64,000 nucleotides of DNA from Mycobacterium europaeum (GTDB lineage: Bacteria > Actinomycetota > Actinomycetes > Mycobacteriales > Mycobacteriaceae), in contig NZ_LQOU01000035.1 in assembly GCF_002102155.1 (NCBI RefSeq), positions 62,001 through 126,000 on the forward strand. The letters run 5' to 3'. Of the stretch, positions 33,400 through 41,305 are shown in pieces. The number at the start of each line of letters is the position of its first letter. Position 1 is the stretch's first letter. Under the pieces are notes generated by a model, which saw only the letters and a program-made list of their open reading frames with translations, was not told where the DNA came from and searched no databases. A program made the translations under genes and the position numbers.

Positions 33400-35966
33400 G
33401 TGATCCTCGCGGATAGACGGACTGTGGTTCCGGCGGCGTCGGGGTTGATGGTGACGTCGTGCATGAGCCCCCGCATGAGGGCGATACCCCGGCCCCGACG
33501 CGGATAGCTGGCCGGCTGCGGGGGCTTCCACGAGCCGGTGTCGGTGATCGTCAACTGCACCTGGTCCACCAGTGCGGTCGCGCCCAGGCTGATCGTGCCC
33601 TCGGGTTTGTCGCGATGGCCGTGCTCGATGGCGTTGGCGACGGCTTCGCCCGCGGCGACGAGCACGTTCATTGCTTGTTCCGGATCCAGACGAGTGCGAG
33701 TCAGCCAGTGGCGCAACGCCTTTCGCGCTGGGGCTAGGTGGCTGACATCGGCGGGGAAGGTCAGCTCCAGCGGCGCGGGATGGCGATAGAGCAGCAGGAC
33801 GACGTCGTCCTGGTAACCGCCCTCGGGGGCCAGAGCGGACATGATGTGGTTCGCCAAGTCGTCGAGGGTGGACCCCCGCCCGGCCTGCACCAGCGCGGCG
33901 GCGCGGGTGATGCCCTGCCCCAGTGCGGTGCGTCGGCGTTCGACCAACCCGTCGGTGTAGAGCAGCAGGGTCGCCCGCGCCGGCAGGGTCACGCGCCCCT
34001 CCGGGCGGGACCAGTCCGCTCGCACGCCCAACGCGATGGTGTGGCCGTCGTCGAGCATCTGCGTGGTGCCGTCCGCGTGGACCAGGATGGGCGGCGGGTG
34101 CCCGGCGCTGGAGTACACCAGCTCACCCGTCTCGGGGTCGAGCACCGCGCAGACCGCGGTGGTGCACTGGGCGCCCGGCAACCGCGCCGCGAAGCGATCC
34201 ATCCCCGCCAGAGCGGCGCCGGGACTGGGGTTTTCGAATAGCAGCGCGCGGCACGCGCTGCGCACCTGGCCCATCACGGTGGCCGCGGCGAGGCCATGCC
34301 CAACGCAGTCGCCTACGACCATCGCGATGCGCCCGTCGTCCAGGTCCACGATGTCGTACCAGTCGCCGCCCACCTGCAGGGGCCGGCTGGCGGCCTGATA
34401 ACGCACCGCGAAGCCGTGCGGCAGATCGGCGGGGCCGAGGATCGCGTGCTGCAGCGCCAGGGCGGTTTCGCGCTGCTGGTCAACCTGATGGACCCGCTGC
34501 AAACCCTGCCCCAGCCGGCCCGCGAGGACCGTCAGCAGGGTCTGGTCCTCGAGGGTGAACGCCCGCCGCTCGGCCAGATCGATCCAGACGACGAGCACGC
34601 CCTCGGGATGCTGCAGCGCGATGCCCGCCGTCCCGGCTTCCCCGACGCTCGGGGTGAGCAGGTCGCCGTCGCGCAACGAGTTGAGGGTCTGTTGGGTGCG
34701 GGGCGGCAGGTCGCTCCATTGCGCGGGCTCGCCGACCGACACCACTTGCGGTGCGCCATAAGCGTTTCCGTTCGAGGAACTGTGGGCCGGGAAGGTGACG
34801 GCCACGACGCGGCGGGCCCGCCACAGTCGGCGCAGTTCCTCGGCCGCGGCGTTGACCGCCGCCTCGACCGTGTCCGCCTCGGCGAGTTCCTGGTTGAGCG
34901 CGTGTTCGCGGCCCGCCGCCAGCGCCAGCGCGATGGCCGCGTGCCGGGCGAAGTCGCTGACCAGCTCGAGGTAGTCGTTGCCGAACGGAGACTGCTGCGG
35001 GTCGCGGGCGACGGCGATGACGCCGAGCACCGCGCCGTCGGCGATCAGCGGCATGACGATCGCGGAACGTTCACCGACGTCGGTGAACCCCTCGATCGGG
35101 TATTGGAAGGACTCGGTGATCAGCGGCAGGCCGCGCCGCGCGACACCGCCCGTGGTGGAGCCGTCCATCGGCACCTGGCGACCAATCACCTCCGAGGAGT
35201 ACCGCCCCGCCGTCGCGGCGACGACGAGGGTGTTGACCTGATCGGCAGGCAGGTCCGGCTCCTTGGGAACCAGCAGGATCGCCTGCTCGGCGCCGGCCAA
35301 CTCCAGCGCCCGGTTCACGATCAGCTGCAACGGACCGGTCTGCGGGTCGCCGGACAGCAGCGCGGTGGTGATCTCGCGGCTGGCCTTCGTCCACTTCGCC
35401 GACTCACGTTCGCGTTCGAACAGCCGCGCGTTGTCGATGGCCGCGGCCGCCGCGATCGCCAGCGCCCGCACGGCGGCCGCCTGGGAGTCGGTGAACACCC
35501 GGCCGGGGCGATCGTCGACCAGGTAGAGGCTGCCGAAGTCGGCCGCACGCACTGTGATCGGCAACCCGAGGAGCGCCCGCAGCGGCGGATCGTGGGCCTG
35601 CAGCTCACCGGCCTGCGGATGGGCGCTCACGTCGTCGAGGCGCAGACCCTCGCCCACCGGCAGATCGCCGAGCTGCCGCGCCGTTTGCTCATCGATGCCG
35701 GCGCGGACGAAAGCGGCCAGCGCGCCGTCGGCGGCGCGGATCCCCAGGGCTGCGTAGCGGCAGCCGGTCAGCTCCATCGCACCCTTGACGATGCGGTGCA
35801 GCGTCACGTCCAGGTCGAGATCGGAACCGACTTCGCTGATGACCCGCACCAGCTGTTCCATCTGGTCGCGAGCCGCCACCAGCTCGTCGAGTTGCTCGTG
35901 AATCTGGCTCACCAGCTCGCGCCGGCCCTGCCAAGTGAACGCCGATCCACCCCCTTCGTTGCCCAT
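33396..35966 (-). CDS. GAF-SpoIIE phosphatase-HATPase stress-signalling protein
   Basis: An 856-residue multidomain protein with two clear GAF sensor domains (about 45-190 and 205-345) and a weaker third (about 360-500). A SpoIIE/PP2C phosphatase follows (about 515-715; QVGGDWYDIVDLDDGR, GDCVGHGLAAA, LLYTDGLVE, DDVVLLL), then a C-terminal RsbW-like HATPase (about 730-856; AGEAVANAIEHGH, GRGIALMRGL). In RsbU/RsbW systems these dephosphorylate the antagonist and phosphorylate it or bind sigma. Here both sit in one chain with the STAS partner next door, like Rv1364c in logic. Confidence 0.9.
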   Translation of the reverse strand: MGNEGGGSAFTWQGRRELVSQIHEQLDELVAARDQMEQLVRVISEVGSDLDLDVTLHRIVKGAMELTGCRYAALGIRAADGALAAFVRAGIDEQTARQLGDLPVGEGLRLDDVSAHPQAGELQAHDPPLRALLGLPITVRAADFGSLYLVDDRPGRVFTDSQAAAVRALAIAAAAAIDNARLFERERESAKWTKASREITTALLSGDPQTGPLQLIVNRALELAGAEQAILLVPKEPDLPADQVNTLVVAATAGRYSSEVIGRQVPMDGSTTGGVARRGLPLITESFQYPIEGFTDVGERSAIVMPLIADGAVLGVIAVARDPQQSPFGNDYLELVSDFARHAAIALALAAGREHALNQELAEADTVEAAVNAAAEELRRLWRARRVVAVTFPAHSSSNGNAYGAPQVVSVGEPAQWSDLPPRTQQTLNSLRDGDLLTPSVGEAGTAGIALQHPEGVLVVWIDLAERRAFTLEDQTLLTVLAGRLGQGLQRVHQVDQQRETALALQHAILGPADLPHGFAVRYQAASRPLQVGGDWYDIVDLDDGRIAMVVGDCVGHGLAAATVMGQVRSACRALLFENPSPGAALAGMDRFAARLPGAQCTTAVCAVLDPETGELVYSSAGHPPPILVHADGTTQMLDDGHTIALGVRADWSRPEGRVTLPARATLLLYTDGLVERRRTALGQGITRAAALVQAGRGSTLDDLANHIMSALAPEGGYQDDVVLLLYRHPAPLELTFPADVSHLAPARKALRHWLTRTRLDPEQAMNVLVAAGEAVANAIEHGHRDKPEGTISLGATALVDQVQLTITDTGSWKPPQPASYPRRGRGIALMRGLMHDVTINPDAAGTTVRLSARIT

Positions 35967-36078
35967 GGATACAAACGTAACCGCTCACCCGAGCGACCCC
36001 CACAGGCGGCGGTGATGTCCGGCCCGGAGATTGCGGGTTTACTCGACCTTGACCATGCTTTGAGTCGCCCCACCGACG

Positions 36079-36783
36079 ATGGCCGTTATGAGGATTGCCC
36101 CGGAGCTCCAACCGCTGTATCTACTGGCGGACAGTCAGCTGCTGTTCTGGAGACGGCAGGGCCGCCTGCTCCTCGAAGAAGCCATCGATAGGTTGGCCGG
36201 TGCCACCCCGATCAGTGCGGCCTACATCGGCGCCTCCAACGGAGATCGTCCGGAGTTCTACGACATCTTCGAGGCGGCGGTGGACGCCGTCGGGATCGCC
36301 GACCGTCGCATGATCGACTCGTCGTTCGGCCGCGCCGACCGCGCCTTCCTGGAGGGCGCCCAGGTGGTGGTCCTCGCGGGCGGCGACGTGCGCCGCGGCT
36401 GGGACACGTTCGAGCAAACCGGCATGAAGGACGTCATCCTGGGCCGGTACGCCCAGGGCGCTGTCCTGGTGGGCATCTCGGCCGGCGCGGTCCAGCTCGG
36501 GCGTTACGGGGTCGTCGAGGCGCCGGACTCCCCCGAGTCGGGGTTGTTCGACGTGTTCGATCTGGTCCCCCTGGTCATCGACGCGCACGACGAGCGAGCC
36601 GGGTGGGCACGGCTGGCGCGGGCCATCGAATCGCTGCGCGGCGCGGCCATCGGGCTCGGGATTCCTTCGGGCGGCGGAGTCGTCGCGCACACGGATGGCA
36701 TGATCGAACCCCTGCGCCGGCCCGCCCACAAACTCGTTTTCGACGGCATCCGCGTCGTGCACTCACTGGTGCGCGCGGAATAG
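36079..36783 (+). CDS. Type 1 glutamine amidotransferase-like / peptidase S51-family protein
   Basis: A 234-residue protein with the nucleophile-elbow motif VLVGISAGAVQLGRYG (the serine of GISAG is the likely nucleophile) and VVVLAGGDVRRGWDTFEQTG. This matches the S51/cyanophycinase-like fold. An alternative ATG lies three codons in. Members include dipeptidase E and cyanophycinase; no substrate can be chosen. A perfect palindrome lies just after its stop. Confidence 0.7.
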   Translation: MAVMRIAPELQPLYLLADSQLLFWRRQGRLLLEEAIDRLAGATPISAAYIGASNGDRPEFYDIFEAAVDAVGIADRRMIDSSFGRADRAFLEGAQVVVLAGGDVRRGWDTFEQTGMKDVILGRYAQGAVLVGISAGAVQLGRYGVVEAPDSPESGLFDVFDLVPLVIDAHDERAGWARLARAIESLRGAAIGLGIPSGGGVVAHTDGMIEPLRRPAHKLVFDGIRVVHSLVRAE

Positions 36784-36789
36784 GCAATC

Positions 36790-36806
36790 TACTTGCACTG
36801 CAAGTA
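36790..36806. promoter_or_regulatory. Perfect palindrome, candidate operator
   Basis: TACTTGCACTGCAAGTA is an exact 8-bp inverted repeat around one base. It lies 6 bp after the S51-like stop and 178 bp before the hemophore-like ATG. It is too A+T-rich and short for a strong terminator and has the look of a TetR or MarR operator. No regulator gene is adjacent. Confidence 0.5.
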
Positions 36807-36983
36807 AGGTCCGTCGCATCCGGTGGTGACGGTTGGCCGTCGGAGTGGTGACTTTCGGCCCGAGTAATGCCCCTTGTTCGGTGTCCAGAGTTAACCATGC
36901 CAACTGCCGCTCGACTTTGCTGGAACCCGGCGGCAACCGACATCGGTCCCGGCCAGGTTCATCGCCGGATAAAGGAGCCAGTC

Positions 36984-37364
36984 ATGTCCCTCGCAGGTCT
37001 GTTCACGCGCCGGCTACTGGTCGGGGCGATCGGCGCCGGCACGCTTCTGGGTGCTACCGCGGGGACGGCCGTGGCCGATCCGCCGCCCCGGCCCGCCAAC
37101 TGCACGGCCGCCGACATGGCCGGCGTAGCGTCCGGGGTGGCGGCGGCACTCTCGGCCTATCTGTTCACCCATCCGGACCTGAACGGCTTCTACACCGACC
37201 TGCAGGATCGGCCCAAAGATCAGATTCGCGAGGACGTGCAGCAATATTTCACCGCCAACCCGCAGGAGCAGGCCGACCTTGAGAACATCCGACAACCGCT
37301 GGTTGACATCAGGCAACGTTGCCAGTGGGCACCGCTACTGGGTCAGGGCGGCGCGACGCCCTGA
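36984..37364 (+). CDS. Hemophore-related secreted protein
   Basis: A 126-residue exported protein with AAAGGAG before the ATG and a signal peptide (RRLLVGAIGAGTLLGATAGT, cleavage at AVA-DPPP). The helical mature domain contains NCTAADMAGVASGVAAALSA, YLFTHPDLNGFY and a final RQRCQWAPLL. The two cysteines probably form a disulfide. It resembles the mycobacterial hemophore-related family (Rv0203-like), which binds heme outside the cell. Heme ligation is inferred. Confidence 0.75.
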   Translation: MSLAGLFTRRLLVGAIGAGTLLGATAGTAVADPPPRPANCTAADMAGVASGVAAALSAYLFTHPDLNGFYTDLQDRPKDQIREDVQQYFTANPQEQADLENIRQPLVDIRQRCQWAPLLGQGGATP

Positions 37365-37451
37365 CCCCCGGGTCAGGCGACCATGTCCCGCACGCGCCCT
37401 GGATGCGCCTCGGGCCCGCACAAGCGCAGCCGCGATGGGAAGGAAATCACG

Positions 37452-37748
37452 ATGAAGGTGCGGTCTTGGACTGCAGGGGCGCTGGCAGCGTTGTCCCTTG
37501 CCGCGATTCCTGAGGTCTATGCCGTCGTGCAGCCCACCGGGGTGGCCAAGGCGGACGTCTGCGCGAGCGTCGGCAGGCGCGTTTCCGTGAGCGGGTGCAC
37601 GAACATCGCCGATACGGTCAACGCCAATGTCCCCCCGCCGGACGCGTATGCGCCGCTGCCGCAGGACTTCCCGCCGCCACCGCCACCGCCGCCGGTCAAT
37701 GTCTGCGTGGGCGGAGGCCGGCGCGTTCATGTGAGCGGCTGCTTCTGA
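37452..37748 (+). CDS. Small secreted protein with duplicated Cys motif
   Basis: A 98-residue protein with an N-terminal signal sequence (TAGALAALSLAAIPEVYAVV). The motif VCASVGRRVSVSGC is repeated at the C-terminus as VCVGGGRRVHVSGC. A proline-rich spacer (PPPPPPPP) separates the two, and the repeats each hold a Cys pair that may form a disulfide. It follows the hemophore-like gene by 87 bp on the same strand. No function is recognised. Confidence 0.65.
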   Translation: MKVRSWTAGALAALSLAAIPEVYAVVQPTGVAKADVCASVGRRVSVSGCTNIADTVNANVPPPDAYAPLPQDFPPPPPPPPVNVCVGGGRRVHVSGCF

Positions 37749-37759
37749 GATCGCGTTCT

Positions 37760-38665
37760 CTATCGGGGAGACCCGGTACCTCGGCCTCGCGTTGGGCGGT
37801 GCACCGCCAGCACGTCGGTGTTGGCCAGCGTTTGCGCCTGAGCGGCCAGCGCCGACGCCCGGTTGGCGTGGGCGATTGCTTCGGCGGGGTTGCTTGCTTC
37901 CTTGCCGCGCGCCGCCGCCAAATGCCTTTTCGCCTCGTCGAATCGGGCCAGCGCCGCGGCGCCCACGCTGTCGTGATGCCGGGTGACGTAGTCGGAGATC
38001 TGGCGCAATCTGGTGTCCGCGGTGGACAACGCCTGCCCCGACGAATCGTCCACGCTTGCCTGGCCGTCGGCGGGGGCGACCCGCCGCGCGGCACGCCGGC
38101 GGTGGCGCACACGAATGAGCACGAGAAACAGCACGACCATCAACACCAAGACGCCGACGCCGATCGCGATCGGCAGCCACATCGGCTTTGAGGTGCTCGC
38201 CGACTTGTTCAACCCATCTGCCGCGGCGACGGCCGCACCGCTCCAGTCCTTGACGGCGACCGCGGGCCCAATCTGGTTGTTGCGCAGACCGTCCAGCTCG
38301 GCCGCCGTGACGCCCTGCGTGTTGGGCGGCACCGAAAACGCGTACAGCTTCGTGTTCGTGGCCACCGCCAGCAGCGCGTCGTGGTCGCCCATTGCGCTGG
38401 CGCCGCGGGTCCGCTCGGCCCAGTTGTCGGGCTTGAACCTGGAGAAGTTGTCGACGTAGACCACCCACAGTTGAATGTGCCGATTGCGGTAGAGCCGGTC
38501 GATGGCCGCGACGACCGCCGCCCGGCCCGGATCCGTCAACGCCGCGACGCTGTCGGTGACGTGGTCCGTGAGCTTGGCCGGCGGTTGCGCGCCGGCGGAG
38601 GCGGGCACCAGCAGTCCCGTGGTGAGAATCGCCAGGACTGCACCGATCAGGCGAGCAACGCGCAT
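37760..38665 (-). CDS. TPM-domain membrane-anchored protein
   Basis: A 301-residue protein with a signal peptide, a TPM domain (about 35-150; LTDPGRAAVVAAIDRLYRNR, LWVVYVDNFS, NNQIGPAVAVKDWSGAAVAA), one transmembrane helix (LPIAIGVGVLVLMVVLFLVL) and a cytosolic coiled C-terminus. TPM proteins are proposed phosphatase-like or assembly factors. It resembles the N-terminal half of the much longer Rv2345-type protein, so it is either a short family member or truncated. Confidence 0.75.
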   Translation of the reverse strand: MRVARLIGAVLAILTTGLLVPASAGAQPPAKLTDHVTDSVAALTDPGRAAVVAAIDRLYRNRHIQLWVVYVDNFSRFKPDNWAERTRGASAMGDHDALLAVATNTKLYAFSVPPNTQGVTAAELDGLRNNQIGPAVAVKDWSGAAVAAADGLNKSASTSKPMWLPIAIGVGVLVLMVVLFLVLIRVRHRRRAARRVAPADGQASVDDSSGQALSTADTRLRQISDYVTRHHDSVGAAALARFDEAKRHLAAARGKEASNPAEAIAHANRASALAAQAQTLANTDVLAVHRPTRGRGTGSPR

Positions 38666-38705
38666 ACGGGTAACTTAGCCGTCATTCCGCCTGATCCGTC
38701 CGTGG

Positions 38706-39809
38706 TCACCGCTTCGGTCGCCACCTGAGCGGCACGGGCCCCGGAAACCAACCCTCGAAAATGTCGCTCGGCAACGGGTTGTAGGGCTTGGGATACCACG
38801 CTTTGGGGACATCGCCGGCGTCCCAGTCAAACCAGAAGAACGGAACCTCGGCGAGCCACACGTCGAAGAACGCGAGCAGCAGATCCCGGGCCAGGTGCGA
38901 TGCCGGACACCGGTGCGGGCCTCCACCAAAGCTCCAATGTCGCTGCGGGCCGTCCAATTCGATGCTGTGGCCGGACATGTCGTCGGCCTCGTCACGGTGA
39001 ACCAGTCCGACACACAACTGGACGGGCGCCCCGGCTGGGATCGTCGTTTCTCCGATCGTCACGCTGCGACTCGTGCGTCGTGAAACAGTCTTCGCCCCGC
39101 CATCCAACCGCAGCAGCTCCTCGATGAACCTGCGTTGCCGGTCTGGATTTTCGCGCAGCTCCCGCTGAAGCATCGGCTTCCGCGCCAGGACCGCCAGTCC
39201 GGCCTTCATCGGGAAGGACGCGAAAATGAGACCGCGGAGCACCGACCCGATCATTCCGAGCACTTCTTCGTCGGACAGCGGTTCGGTGGCGAGGCGGCTG
39301 ATCACATCGGGGCCACCCCGCGGCGCGCGCCGGATCTGGCCCACCAGTTTCGGCTCGAGCGCTTCGAGGGGGGTATCCGTGGGCAGCCCGCATGCCGCAA
39401 CGAATGCGGCACGCCAAACCACCTCGGCGACGTCCGCACCATCGCAGCAGTCGAGTTCTCTCGCCACAGAACGGACGCAGTTTTCGACGATCCCGCGCAC
39501 GGGCTTCAGCATTTCCCGCGAATTGGCCGGATTGAACAACAGGTCGACCATGATTTTCCGGTACGGCCCGAATGGCGGATTGCCGAGCATCAGCTCGCCT
39601 TGGCGGCTGGCGAAAACCTCGCCATCACGCACGGCGGCGAGGACGTCGTCGCGCCGCCACAACACGTACGTGCCGTCGGGCTCCCGCAGCACTCGTTGGC
39701 CGGCCCGCTGTGCGGCGGCCAGCCACTCCCGATAGCCCGCGGCCGCTTCCTCGTCGGACCGCATGACTTCTCGCGCGGCAGCGGCCTCGCCGCCAGACCC
39801 GATCACCAC
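38706..39809 (-). CDS. Cytochrome P450, atypical I-helix
   Basis: A 367-residue P450. The heme-binding loop WSFGGGPHRCPASHLAR gives the thiolate cysteine, and the K-helix ExxR lies in EELLRLDGG. The I-helix oxygen-activating (A/G)GxxT motif is not found: the matching region reads GSVLRGLIFASFP. It is also shorter than usual (about 400). It might use peroxide or a non-monooxygenase chemistry. It sits just left of the island boundary, and an N-terminal copy lies just right of it (40293-40432). A GTG start is given; an ATG lies 15 codons in. Confidence 0.85.
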   Translation of the reverse strand: MVIGSGGEAAAAREVMRSDEEAAAGYREWLAAAQRAGQRVLREPDGTYVLWRRDDVLAAVRDGEVFASRQGELMLGNPPFGPYRKIMVDLLFNPANSREMLKPVRGIVENCVRSVARELDCCDGADVAEVVWRAAFVAACGLPTDTPLEALEPKLVGQIRRAPRGGPDVISRLATEPLSDEEVLGMIGSVLRGLIFASFPMKAGLAVLARKPMLQRELRENPDRQRRFIEELLRLDGGAKTVSRRTSRSVTIGETTIPAGAPVQLCVGLVHRDEADDMSGHSIELDGPQRHWSFGGGPHRCPASHLARDLLLAFFDVWLAEVPFFWFDWDAGDVPKAWYPKPYNPLPSDIFEGWFPGPVPLRWRPKR

Positions 39810-40220
39810 GCACTACCGACTTTCGCGTTCGGCGGTCGCTGCGAACTACGCATTAACGGCGCCACCTCGAATTCCGACGCCGCCAGTTTATTCTCAAGAT
39901 CGACCACCCGGCGCGGCGAGACGGCCGATCAGCGGGCTTATCCAGGGTTTATCGCGCTACCACGCTGATCGTCGTCCCTGACCAAACACTGTCGAATTTC
40001 AGGAGCTTTTCCAGGGGGTCAACTCGAATTGGCCACCCGGCGAGACGAGAGCGCACATCGGGTTCGTCGCGCGGGGGCGGCCCTCAGTCACATCGGCCAC
40101 ACCAGTACCTGTCTCGGTACCACCATGCGACCACCGAACTCGATATCGCCGGCGATATCAGATGTGAGAGTCGCCTCTTGGTCGGAGACCGCAGCAGCCG
40201 CTGTCATACCCGATTCTGGC
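39810..40220. other. Spacer left of the island boundary
   Basis: No convincing gene. It contains the exact 18-bp palindrome GATATCGCCGGCGATATC at 40142-40159, 61 bp left of the att repeat. A possible 39-residue minus-strand ORF (40088-40207) spans it but resembles nothing known. Confidence 0.5.
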
Positions 40221-40259
40221 GGGGCGGGCGGGGCTCGAACCCGCGACCAACGGATTATG
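40221..40259 (-). repeat. attL: tRNA-Met 3'-half fragment
   Basis: A 39-bp exact copy of 60154-60192, running from the anticodon through the T-arm to the acceptor 3' strand in the same orientation. The tRNA 5' half is missing here. It marks the distal end of the integrated element. Confidence 0.88.
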
Positions 40260-40292
40260 TGGACACGGCTGCCGCCCGGAGGTGGGTGGTTC

Positions 40293-40432
40293 GTAGCTGC
40301 CACCCGGCTCGCGCAGCACCCGTCGGCCGGCGCGGCGCGCGGCGGCCAGCCACTCCCGCAACTTCGCGGCCGCAACCTCGTCCGATTGCATCACGTCCGC
40401 GGCGGCCGCGGTGCCGGTCGCGGTGGCGGCGG
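40293..40432 (-). pseudogene. Cytochrome P450 N-terminal remnant
   Basis: The minus strand encodes VMQSDEVAAAKLREWLAAAR then RAGRRVLREPGGSY. This matches residues 15-49 of the P450 at 38706-39809 (VMRSDEEAAAGYREWLAAAQ, RAGQRVLREPDGTY). The match ends about 33 bp before the att repeat, and the remaining ~320 residues with the heme site are absent. It is a broken paralogue or a duplication scar at the island edge, lying directly downstream of the secreted-protein gene at 40442. Confidence 0.75.
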
Positions 40433-40441
40433 GTAGGACGC

Positions 40442-40984
40442 CTAGGTGTGAACCTTCCAGCCCGCCAGCGGGGTGGGTGCCGCCGCCGCGTTGGGGTCGT
40501 TGAACTCGATGTAGACGTCGCCCTGCTTCACGCTGCCGTCGTAGGCGACGTAGCCGTGGGCGGTTTGACCGTTGGTGACCGAGCCCGAGCGCAGCGGGGG
40601 CATCTTGTTGATCTGTTGATAGTGCACCAGTGACGAACCGCCCTCGGTATCCCGGTAGGGGTCTTGCCGCCACGGCGAGGACGCGGCGGTCAACGTTCTT
40701 TCGCTGTAGGTGAAGGGCGTGTCGGACTTGCCGACGATGGTCACCTCGATGACGTTGCATCCCCCGCTGCCGGAGCACCCCGACGAAATCCAGGTCGCGT
40801 TGTTCACCGTGACGTCGGCGGTCGCCGCGCTGTACTCGGTGACATGGATGGTGGTGCCGGATTTGCCGGTCGGGAACGGCGCCTGTTGCGGTGTCGGGTC
40901 GGCGGCCGCGTGGGGCGCCATCGCGCACGCCGCAGTCGCCAGCAAGGGCGCAAGACCTGCGCGCACCGGGGAAGGAATGGCCAC
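40442..40984 (-). CDS. Secreted Ig-like protein (MPT63/DUF1942- or DUF4352-like)
   Basis: A 180-residue protein with a signal peptide (cleavage near HAAA-DP). The beta-rich mature domain contains GKSGTTIHVTEYSAATADVT, GCSGSGGCNVIEVTIVGKSD and SGSVTNGQTAHGYVAYDGSV. The pattern resembles the immunoglobulin-like MPT63 family of mycobacterial secreted antigens, or the related DUF4352. A nearby Cys pair (GCSGSGGC) could form a disulfide. No enzymatic role is expected. It is the first intact gene inside the island's left end. Confidence 0.65.
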   Translation of the reverse strand: MAIPSPVRAGLAPLLATAACAMAPHAAADPTPQQAPFPTGKSGTTIHVTEYSAATADVTVNNATWISSGCSGSGGCNVIEVTIVGKSDTPFTYSERTLTAASSPWRQDPYRDTEGGSSLVHYQQINKMPPLRSGSVTNGQTAHGYVAYDGSVKQGDVYIEFNDPNAAAAPTPLAGWKVHT

Positions 40985-41107
40985 TCGTGAACGATATCGC
41001 CCTTCTAGGAGGCGGGGCCGTCAGAGTTGCGCGTGACACCGACGCGACCGATCGGTGCGGACCGGCACGACCACCCACGAGAACGCCGGCGATGCCGCGT
41101 CGACGAC

Positions 41108-41305
41108 GTGGAAATCTCGCAGATGCGCGCGTTCGTCGCCGTGGTGGAATACGGCGGGTTCTCTGCGGCTGCACGTCGGTTGCACATCAGCCAGCCAGCG
41201 CTGTCCGGAAAAATCCAAGCGCTGGAAAAGCACCCGGGTGTCCCGGTCGTCCCCGACTTGGTGGAACAGTTCGACAAACTGCTCGTGGGTTGCCGCGTTA
41301 GTTGA
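41108..41305 (+). pseudogene. Truncated LysR-family regulator
   Basis: Starting at a GTG, the frame encodes a classic LysR helix-turn-helix (QMRAFVAVVEYGGFSAAARR, LHISQPALSGKIQALEK). It breaks off about 15 residues later with HPGVPVVPDLVEQFDKLL and a stop. The whole effector domain (about 220 residues) is gone. The end overlaps the HAD gene by 8 bp, so a deletion probably joined the two. It may be a non-functional DNA-binding fragment. Confidence 0.75.

Noticed and set aside
34296..35930. Long plus-strand frame across the SpoIIE gene
   Set aside because: Antisense shadow; the minus-strand protein has clear GAF, SpoIIE and HATPase motifs.
36790..36806. Rho-independent terminator for the S51-like gene
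   Set aside because: The stem is short and A+T-rich with no T-tract; an operator is more likely.
40088..40207. 39-residue minus-strand ORF ending MVVPRQVLVWPM
   Set aside because: No family, no ribosome site and it spans the palindrome; kept only as a spacer note.
40221..40259. A second complete tRNA gene
   Set aside because: Only the 3' half from the anticodon is present; the sequence beyond 40259 does not form the 5' half.
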